Source: Candidatus Hydrogenedentes bacterium CG07_land_8_20_14_0_80_42_17
Lineage (GTDB): Bacteria > UBA8481
Assembly: GCA_002780065.1 (NCBI GenBank)
Contig: PEWQ01000029.1
Span: forward strand, 1-5,075
Direction: 5' to 3'
Length of the DNA stretch: 5,075 nucleotides
In this document: positions 1 to 4,555 of the stretch, in pieces
How the letters are laid out: each line of letters begins with the position of its first letter
Numbering within the stretch: position 1 is the first letter of the stretch
Notes under the pieces: generated by a model
The model's database searches: none
Seen by the model: the letters and a program-made list of their open reading frames with translations, nothing else
What the model was told of the DNA's origin: nothing
Program-made: the position numbers and the translations under genes

Positions 1-45
1 TAAGGGCGATTCATGTAAGGGCGATTCATGTAAGGGCGATTCATG
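1..45. repeat. 15-bp tandem repeat, three copies, inside the transposase frame
   Basis: TAAGGGCGATTCATG is repeated exactly three times (1-15, 16-30, 31-45) and may continue left of the window. On the minus strand each unit is read in frame as CAT GAA TCG CCC TTA (HESPL), so copies can be gained or lost without a frameshift. The unit is one arm of the palindrome at 30-57. Confidence 0.93.
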
Positions 46-354
46 AATCGCCCCTACAACATTATTATCATCCGTCCGCGCATCATCGGTAATCCATATT
101 ATTCCATGAAAATGATTGGGCATGATTACGTATTCATCTAATTTGACATTATCATAATGATCAGGCAAACCCATCCAACATTGTTCAACAATTTTTCCAT
201 ATTCATTTAATATCATTGTGCTGTTTTGGATATCGCCAAACAAACATTCACGATTTTTCGCACACAAGGTGATAAAATATGCACCTCGTTGGGAATAATC
301 ATAATTTTTCAGACGTATAGACCGACGATGATGTTTTTCTGGATTGTATGTCAT
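1..354 (-). CDS. REP-associated tyrosine transposase (Y1/IS200-like), 3' end outside window
   Basis: The minus-strand frame is open from the ATG at 354-352 to the window edge, giving the first 118 residues. Residues 15-31 (LKNYDYSQRGAYFITLC) and 77-85 (IMPNHFHGI) match the N-terminal half of Y1 transposases (Y1_Tnp family) of the REP-associated type. H81 and H83 form the HUH metal-binding motif. The catalytic tyrosine lies further on, outside the window, so I cannot tell whether the gene is intact. These enzymes act on single-stranded palindromic REP hairpins. Residues 104-118 are three HESPL repeats encoded by 15-bp tandem repeats, and the adjoining DNA is a REP-like palindrome. The start lies 15 bp after the toxin stop, with a weak AGGGA ribosome-binding site, so read-through from the toxin-antitoxin operon is possible. 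Family confidence is high; activity is unknown. Confidence 0.88.
   Translation of the reverse strand, partial: MTYNPEKHHRRSIRLKNYDYSQRGAYFITLCAKNRECLFGDIQNSTMILNEYGKIVEQCWMGLPDHYDNVKLDEYVIMPNHFHGIIWITDDARTDDNNVVGAIHESPLHESPLHESPL
30..57. repeat. REP-like palindrome within the transposase gene
   Basis: Bases 34-53 (GGGCGATTCATGAATCGCCC) are a perfect 20-bp palindrome. Extending to 30-57 gives 14-bp arms with one mismatch (A33 against C54). The strand could fold into a GC-clamped hairpin, the type of structure REP-associated transposases recognise. That it is a substrate of the overlapping transposase is inference. Confidence 0.8.
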
Positions 355-369
355 TATTGTCCCTGTGTT

Positions 370-642
370 TCATTCAAATAAATCAGAATGAGTGCCTGTC
401 CTTTCAAAAATTATAAAATCATCAATCAATTTATAAATTAGCAACCAATCTGATTCTATATGGCATTCCCTACGACCTTTATAATTACCTTTAAGAGTAT
501 GCTCCTTATATCTTCTATCTAAAACTTTACCTGATATTAAATTTATAATAACTTCTTCCAACTTTGCTAAATCTTTTCCGCGTCGGGACATTAATTCAAT
601 ATCTTTTTTAAATTGTGTTTTCCACTGCGGTTTTCTTAACGT
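370..642 (-). CDS. yafQ: YafQ-type mRNA interferase toxin with non-standard start (first ATG at 591)
   Basis: This is a RelE/YafQ-superfamily ribosome-dependent endoribonuclease, the toxin partner of the upstream DinJ-like antitoxin. The C-terminal half matches E. coli YafQ as I recall it. Counting from 642, all expected active-site residues are present: H48, H61, D65, W66, H85 and F89, at a constant offset of 2 from YafQ H50, H63, D67, W68, H87 and F91. The first standard start, ATG 591-589, would give only 73 aa and drop the first helix. Homology continues upstream in the same frame (WKTQFKKDIEL), and reading from ACG at 642-640 gives 90 aa against 92 in YafQ. ACG sits where an ATG overlapping the antitoxin stop would be expected, with AAGGA upstream. 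Expression therefore depends on weak ACG (or ATT 645) initiation, or it yields a truncated protein. Family assignment is firm; start and activity are uncertain. Confidence 0.87.
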   Translation of the reverse strand, partial: TLRKPQWKTQFKKDIELMSRRGKDLAKLEEVIINLISGKVLDRRYKEHTLKGNYKGRRECHIESDWLLIYKLIDDFIIFERTGTHSDLFE

Positions 643-899
643 AATCCCACATCCTTAAGAAATGTTTTTGTATCTTTTGAAGTATGTATATCAATGCCCT
701 TATCTGTTTCTTCAAAAACCTTACGTGTTGTTGCATTTGGTATTTTAACTTCAAAAGGTATTCCTTTATCCATTAAAATTCTCTTATAAAATATAGTAAT
801 CGCCTGCGTTGTATTTAATCCAATTTTTTGTAATATTTTTTCAACCCTATACTTTAAATCAGGTTCAATACGGGCTCTTATCATAGATGATTTATTCAT
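636..899 (-). CDS. dinJ: DinJ/RelB-family antitoxin
   Basis: The 87-residue protein matches the RelB/DinJ antitoxin family in length (DinJ is about 86 aa) and pattern. The N-terminus (MIRARIEPDLKYRVEKIL, residues 6-23) is the strand-helix of a ribbon-helix-helix DNA-binding fold. GLNTTQAITIFYKRI completes it, and IPFEVKIPNATT resembles the DinJ PFDLREPNQLT segment. The C-terminal stretch with GIDIHTSKD would wrap and neutralise the toxin. Family members repress their own operon alone and with toxin. The start is well supported: AAGGAGG lies 8 bp upstream of the ATG. The stop at 638-636 lies inside the inferred start of the toxin, the usual antitoxin-first, coupled layout. Confidence 0.92.
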   Translation of the reverse strand: MNKSSMIRARIEPDLKYRVEKILQKIGLNTTQAITIFYKRILMDKGIPFEVKIPNATTRKVFEETDKGIDIHTSKDTKTFLKDVGLR

Positions 900-907
900 T
901 GCTCGAT

Positions 908-914
908 CCTCCTT
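908..914 (-). promoter_or_regulatory. Shine-Dalgarno site of the antitoxin gene
   Basis: AAGGAGG on the minus strand is a full match to the anti-Shine-Dalgarno complement, 8 bp before the ATG at 899. It is far stronger than the site of the downstream toxin, which fits the need for excess antitoxin. Confidence 0.85.
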
Positions 915-929
915 AATCTATATAATAAT

Positions 930-958
930 ATTGTATCTCATTTGATATACAATATCAA
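930..958 (-). promoter_or_regulatory. sigma70-type promoter of the toxin-antitoxin operon
   Basis: On the minus strand, TTGATA (958-953) and TACAAT (935-930) are separated by exactly 17 bp. Each hexamer matches the consensus at 5 of 6 positions. Transcription should begin near 922-924, leaving a leader of about 25 nt that contains the Shine-Dalgarno site. Confidence 0.75.
931..952. promoter_or_regulatory. Inverted-repeat operator overlapping the promoter
   Basis: TTGTATATCA and TGAGATACAA (minus strand) form 10-bp arms around a central AA, with one mismatched pair. The repeat fills the spacer and most of the -10 box, so a bound protein would block RNA polymerase. A DinJ-like ribbon-helix-helix antitoxin binding here for autoregulation is the natural inference. 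Confidence 0.68.
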
Positions 959-982
959 CTATCCTTTCTTTTTTCAAACCCG

Positions 983-1090
983 ATGACGCTTAACGAATAC
1001 CTGCTCCTGACCCGCTACTGCGGGGTAGACGAGGCGAATGCCGAGTCAATGAACAGGTTTTTACAAAGACCTCGAATTGCTGGGGAATAG
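983..1090 (+). other. GC-rich 35-codon frame, probable gene remnant
   Basis: The frame runs from ATG 983 to TAG 1088-1090 and encodes 35 residues (it begins MTLNEYLLLTRYCGVDEAN). Codons such as CTG, CTC, ACC, CGC and GAC contrast with the AT-rich flanks. No Shine-Dalgarno sequence precedes it, and I do not recognise the peptide. It may be the 5' stub of a decayed imported gene. A short stem (CCCGC/GCGGG, 1011-1024) lies inside it without a T-run. I see no other gene between the antitoxin start and 1199. Confidence 0.25.
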
Positions 1091-1198
1091 ATAATTCTCA
1101 GAAGGGTACGAATATAAATAGGATTGTGCTGTTTCAGAAAAAATAAAAATATGATACATTAGATAAAACTTTTGTATATTTTATGAGGTGAATTTATT
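1091..1198 (+). promoter_or_regulatory. AT-rich leader and ribosome-binding site of the exported-protein operon
   Basis: The region before the 635-aa gene is AT-rich, especially 1135-1183, as expected for a promoter. No convincing -35/-10 pair with correct spacing stands out; TACATT near 1155-1160 is a possible -10. GAGGTG at 1185-1190 is a good Shine-Dalgarno match 8 bp before ATG 1199. No operator or riboswitch-like structure was seen. Confidence 0.5.
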
Positions 1199-3106
1199 AT
1201 GAGGAATTTATTTTTCGCAATTTTTGCGATGATGATTTTTAGCTCGCTTCCTGCAATTGCAGAGCAGGATTTGAGTGACAAAGCTGATACTGTTTACACT
1301 TCAGCTCATGAGATAACTCTAGCGCAGGATGAAGATATAACAATTACCGGCGGCGGAATTGTTTGGATGAAACTTAATGTTGAAGGCTCGGGATTTTTGA
1401 AATTGAGACTTATTGGCGAGCAAATATCTTCTGCGCGTATGGATGTTTATGATGAGAATGCTGAGCTTCTCGGCAGAGCAGAGGAAGTTGATGGCGCGCA
1501 AGAAGTTAAAGTAGATGCTCGGGTAATTTACACTTATTACATTCGACTGAGCGGACAGAGAATTAAAGGCATCGCAAGATTGAAACTTTCCAGTGAACTC
1601 GAACCTCCGCCTCCGGATTATGAGGTTCCGGCAGATGCCGTTTCTTTGCAATTTAATGTGCCGACAAAGGGACATGTGACCTCTATAGAGAATAAATGGT
1701 TTAAACTTTCTATCCCGAAAAGTGCTCAGGGAAAATATGTCGTGGTAGATTTGGAAGGGAAGAATCAGGATGCGGATATTGATCTGGTTATGACCGACAT
1801 GAAAGGTTATCAATTATCCGGATCGAGTTCGCAGTATAGATTCGAACGTGTCTTTTCCGAAATACCTGAAGACCGAAAAGTTGCGCTGAACGTTTTTGTC
1901 TATCAACCAGCGGGAGAAGAAGCTCAAAAAACTCTTGAAAGCGATTTTGTTTTTAGAGCTTATACCATGGCTCAACCGCCTATCGGCCCATTTGCTCCGA
2001 ACCTTCCGACATCATTTACGGAGATTGAACCTGAACAAAAGATGTCGGGAATGATACAAGGAAATTCTGTTTGGTATCATTATTACATTGGGGATACAGG
2101 AACCTTGCAGATAAATTTTGAGGGTGAAGGATTGCAGATTGAAGTGCTTGCTGATGATGGCTCCAGTATTTTTGAAGGCAGGGCTGAGGCTGAACAAATG
2201 AACATTGATTGCGATGCAAATCAATACTCGCACTTTTATCTGAATGTGAGCGGATCAGGTCAGTACAGTTTTACAGGGCATTTGCTCTCAACTCCGGCCG
2301 CATTGGAAGACAATGGCTCTTTGGATGAAAACATCAATTCAGATAATGCCGGGAAAATAGAGACCGAAGAAAATATTCCATCTCCTGATGAAAAAATAAT
2401 TCCGACTTTGACAATTCTTTTTAACAAAAGCGATGCTGAGCGGTTTGAAATTATTTCTCCGCTTTCTTCGTTTTGCATCGGTCCGAGCGGCAAAATTATA
2501 ATTATATCGAAAGGAAATATTTTTGATTTAGTAAGTAAAAGTTTTTTAACTAATACAGGAAAAGTTGAGGATTGTGTTTATTCGCCGGATGGCGCGCTAT
2601 TGGCAATATGCGGAAAAAAACTTGGCTATTATGCCGGAGGAAACATACAAGAGGAATTAACTCTGCCTTCTGCCGAAATGAATATGGCGGCCGGTGATAA
2701 AGGACTTTTTCTATTCGGCGGCAAGGGCTGGTCCGCAAAAAGTTTATATTTCATAGAGCGGTCTAGAGGCTACACAAAAATTTGCGATATGCCTTCATCT
2801 ATTAAGTCCGCGGCTGTGAATGGAGACACATTATTTTTCTCGGTTGAAAACGATATTTACCGTCTTGCTTTTGGAAAAGAGATTTCGCTTGTTGTGAGAG
2901 TGCCGGGGCCTGCTATTACTTCATTGGCTGTTTCAAATGATGGAACAGTATTTTTTTTGGCAGGAAGAACTTTATATTCTTATAAAAATGCGACAGCAAA
3001 TTTAATCGCGGAGAATATCGGAGACATAATTAGATGGCACAATTCAGGGCTTTACATTTTGGATACGAAAAATATTTCATTGTTAAGATTCGAGAATTTT
3101 GAGTGA
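1199..3106 (+). CDS. Exported multidomain protein: three PPC-like beta modules plus propeller-like repeats
   Basis: I do not recognise this 635-aa protein as a named family. Residues 1-21 form a Sec signal peptide: basic start, hydrophobic core, then AIA before EQ as the signal peptidase I site. No lipobox or second membrane segment is visible, so it should be periplasmic or secreted. Three beta-rich modules follow (about 36-131, 146-256 and 273-362). The second, with DADIDLVMTD and SEIPEDRKVALNVFVY, resembles PPC (bacterial pre-peptidase C-terminal) domains; the first and third look like each other. Residues 363-402 are an acidic, Pro-rich linker. Residues 420-635 hold about six repeats of roughly 35 residues with strand-turn patterns such as YSPDGALLAICG and VSNDGTVFFLAG, suggesting a beta-propeller. 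No catalytic motif is evident. ATG 1199 is supported by GAGGTG and the signal peptide. The next gene follows after 10 bp. Binding or scaffolding is the likeliest role, by inference only. Confidence 0.85.
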   Translation: MRNLFFAIFAMMIFSSLPAIAEQDLSDKADTVYTSAHEITLAQDEDITITGGGIVWMKLNVEGSGFLKLRLIGEQISSARMDVYDENAELLGRAEEVDGAQEVKVDARVIYTYYIRLSGQRIKGIARLKLSSELEPPPPDYEVPADAVSLQFNVPTKGHVTSIENKWFKLSIPKSAQGKYVVVDLEGKNQDADIDLVMTDMKGYQLSGSSSQYRFERVFSEIPEDRKVALNVFVYQPAGEEAQKTLESDFVFRAYTMAQPPIGPFAPNLPTSFTEIEPEQKMSGMIQGNSVWYHYYIGDTGTLQINFEGEGLQIEVLADDGSSIFEGRAEAEQMNIDCDANQYSHFYLNVSGSGQYSFTGHLLSTPAALEDNGSLDENINSDNAGKIETEENIPSPDEKIIPTLTILFNKSDAERFEIISPLSSFCIGPSGKIIIISKGNIFDLVSKSFLTNTGKVEDCVYSPDGALLAICGKKLGYYAGGNIQEELTLPSAEMNMAAGDKGLFLFGGKGWSAKSLYFIERSRGYTKICDMPSSIKSAAVNGDTLFFSVENDIYRLAFGKEISLVVRVPGPAITSLAVSNDGTVFFLAGRTLYSYKNATANLIAENIGDIIRWHNSGLYILDTKNISLLRFENFE

Positions 3107-3111
3107 GGAGG
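3105..3111 (+). promoter_or_regulatory. Ribosome-binding site that decides the start of the second operon gene
   Basis: GAGGAGG overlaps the TGA stop (3104-3106) of the upstream gene and lies 5 bp before ATG 3117. It selects this ATG over the in-frame TTG at 3099, which would add six acidic residues before the signal peptide. The overlap implies translational coupling of the two genes. Confidence 0.8.
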
Positions 3112-3116
3112 AAGTT

Positions 3117-4037
3117 ATGAAAAAAAATGCTATTATTCTATTATTAGTAATGCTTTTGGAAATTTTGTTATTTATGCCTGCGCGAAGCGATTGGTATGAT
3201 GTTGACTATAACGGAGGGAATATTCCTGAACCTGGCGACCCCGAAATTGTTGATGACGGTTCGTCGGATAACTCTTCAAATTCGTCGGATGATGATTGGG
3301 ATCGCGAAGAGGCGGCTAGGCAGAGAGCTGAGCAACGTGAAGAGGCTCGGCAGGAAGCCGAACGAAGGGCGGCAGAACGCCGTGAGGCGGCTCGGCAGGC
3401 GGCTTTGGAAAGAGAGGCGGCTCGACAGGAAGCACAAAGGCAAGAGGCTTTGCGTAGAGCTGAAGCTCAGAGGGCGGCAGAACGCCGTGAAGCGGAACGC
3501 AGAGCTGAAATTGAACGGCAGAGGCTTGAGGCGGAATCCAAACGTCTCGGATTCGGACCACACATCCGCACTATAAGTGTTCCTGTACCTCAATCGTCGG
3601 ATATAACCTATTACAATGATCGTGAAATTAAATCGAATCGTTCGCCGGTTATTTCTCTCTCGTCAAGAACTTATGTAGTGATAGGAACTATCGGAAAATG
3701 TATCAAAGACATTCCTGCTAAAGTTGGAGAATTTATTTTGACGTATGCGGGGCGCAGAGTGGGAATTTCGGATGCTGAAGATTATCTTTCAATAATCAAA
3801 CTTAATAAAGGGCTCGCTGACGATGCAACTTCACAGATGCAGTCTGCGTTGAATATTATTCAGAGAGGCTATCCTGAACCGGAAACAAATGAATTCTTGA
3901 ACTCGTCGCAGAACCGTGGGCTTCGAGTCTTCGTCGACTCAATGTCAGATGTTCCGAGCCATGCTATTATTCTTTCTCCTACCGACGAAGAAGAATTGGA
4001 ACGCGAAGGACGAAGTTACTTCAAATGGCTGAATTGA
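3117..4037 (+). CDS. Exported protein with long charged Arg/Glu/Ala helix and unknown C-terminal domain
   Basis: This 306-aa protein is not recognised as a known family. Residues 1-24 (two lysines, a long Leu/Ile/Met core, then PARS before DW) form a signal peptide or an uncleaved N-terminal anchor. Residues 25-61 are disordered-looking, with Asp/Ser/Asn runs. Residues 62-144 are almost entirely Arg, Glu, Ala and Gln with no Pro or Gly, predicting one continuous helix of about 80 residues, either coiled coil or single alpha-helix. Residues 150-306 look globular, with TYVVIGTIGKC, LTYAGRRVGISDAEDYL and a second mixed segment near GLRVFVDSM; they contain a single Cys (C195). ATG 3117 is chosen because of the GAGGAGG site and the signal peptide. 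It forms an operon with the upstream exported gene, so the two products probably act together outside the cytoplasm. A TolA-like or cell-wall-spanning spacer role is possible but unproven. Confidence 0.85.
   Translation: MKKNAIILLLVMLLEILLFMPARSDWYDVDYNGGNIPEPGDPEIVDDGSSDNSSNSSDDDWDREEAARQRAEQREEARQEAERRAAERREAARQAALEREAARQEAQRQEALRRAEAQRAAERREAERRAEIERQRLEAESKRLGFGPHIRTISVPVPQSSDITYYNDREIKSNRSPVISLSSRTYVVIGTIGKCIKDIPAKVGEFILTYAGRRVGISDAEDYLSIIKLNKGLADDATSQMQSALNIIQRGYPEPETNEFLNSSQNRGLRVFVDSMSDVPSHAIILSPTDEEELEREGRSYFKWLN
3366..3490 (+). repeat. Internal repeat in the helix-coding region (105-bp period)
   Basis: AGGGCGGCAGAACGCCGTGA occurs identically at 3366-3385 and 3471-3490, in the same frame (residues R84 and R119). 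The 105-bp offset is 35 codons, or five heptads, which would keep coiled-coil register. Shorter related units (GAGGCGGCTCGGCAG-like) recur between 3309 and 3430. The pattern suggests the helix grew by in-frame duplication. Confidence 0.75.
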
Positions 4038-4080
4038 AAATGGACACGAATAAACACAAATTATTTAAAAAACCGGGGTC
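4038..4080. other. Short spacer between exported operon and IS remnant
   Basis: These 43 bp hold an imperfect 10-bp direct repeat (ACACGAATAA then ACACAAATTA) and an A-run followed by ACCGGGGTC, directly before the transposase start. I see no stem-loop terminator for the operon. The left end of the IS element may lie here, but no terminal sequence can be assigned. Confidence 0.35.
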
Positions 4081-4476
4081 GTGCAAGTAGCATTTTTGAA
4101 GCACGGAGAAACTCCACTCTACAAACTTGTCTCCGAGCGCTTCGATGAATTCGAGCGTGCTTATCCGGAGCGATATCAGTCGGCGTTTGGATTCTGGAGA
4201 ACGTTCCCCACCGGCAGTTCGTATTCACGATCCCAAAAAGGTTCCGGCTGTACTTTCGATATAACCGCACATTGCTCGGCAAGCTCCGCCGCGCCGCGTG
4301 GGAGACTGTGAAGGAAGTGTATCAGGTCGTGCTCAACGTTGAGGACGCCATCCCGGTAATGGTCGAAACAATCCAGAGTTTCGGGAGCCTGATGAACTGG
4401 AATTCCCATATTCACGCAATAATTTCCGACGGCGCTTTTCGCCGGGACGGAACTTTTATCCCTCTCACGAAGACGG
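4081..4476 (+). pseudogene. IS91-like (Y2) transposase remnant, internally deleted and 3'-truncated
   Basis: From GTG 4081, residues such as FLKHGETPLYKLVSERFDEF up to FGFWR (to 4200) match the N-terminus of IS91-type transposases. The homologous reading then jumps to another frame at 4203 (VPHRQFVFTIPKRFRLYFRY) and continues through WETVKEVYQVVLN, NWNSHIHAIISDG and DGTFIPL to about 4476. His codons at 4407 and 4413 form the HUH metal site. The part normally between FWR and VPHRQF, the cysteine-rich zinc-binding region, is missing: by memory of the family about 65 residues, together with a frame change. The second half carrying the catalytic tyrosines is also absent, so the element cannot encode an active enzyme. 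A TAA at 4066-4068 supports GTG 4081 as the original start. Family assignment is strong. Confidence 0.88.
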
Positions 4477-4519
4477 CGGTCACGTCAAATTGCTCGCAGC
4501 ATTGCATACATTTTTTTCT

Positions 4520-4548
4520 TTGACAATTTCGTCTCTGTCACGTACCAA
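4520..4548 (+). promoter_or_regulatory. Possible promoter before the glycosyltransferase-like gene
   Basis: A perfect TTGACA (4520-4525) is followed after 17 bp by TACCAA (4543-4548), a poor -10 box with 3 of 6 matches. Transcription would begin at about 4555, leaving almost no leader before ATG 4556. The flanking 4477-4519 sequence has no recognisable gene. Weak call. Confidence 0.25.
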
Positions 4549-4555
4549 TTTACCT

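Noticed and set aside
1-57. Possible CRISPR array from three evenly spaced repeats
   Set aside because: The 15-bp units are directly adjacent with no spacers, and they are coding repeats inside a transposase frame.
1011-1024. GC-rich stem-loop as a terminator
   Set aside because: The stem is only 5 bp and no T-run follows on either strand.
1319-1813. 164-codon minus-strand open frame
   Set aside because: It lies wholly antisense to the exported 635-aa gene, shows no protein-like domain pattern and has no good start signal.
3099-3116. Upstream TTG start for the 306-aa protein
   Set aside because: It would place acidic residues ahead of the signal peptide, and the strong GAGGAGG site points to ATG 3117.
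3196-3593. Alternative frames on both strands across the charged-helix region
   Set aside because: They arise from the low-complexity repeat; the Arg/Leu- or Ser/Pro/Phe-rich products are typical shadows of an Arg/Glu/Ala-coding repeat.
4061-4415. Minus-strand frames across the IS remnant (4061-4282 and 4176-4415)
   Set aside because: The plus strand has clear transposase homology here; the antisense peptides resemble nothing.
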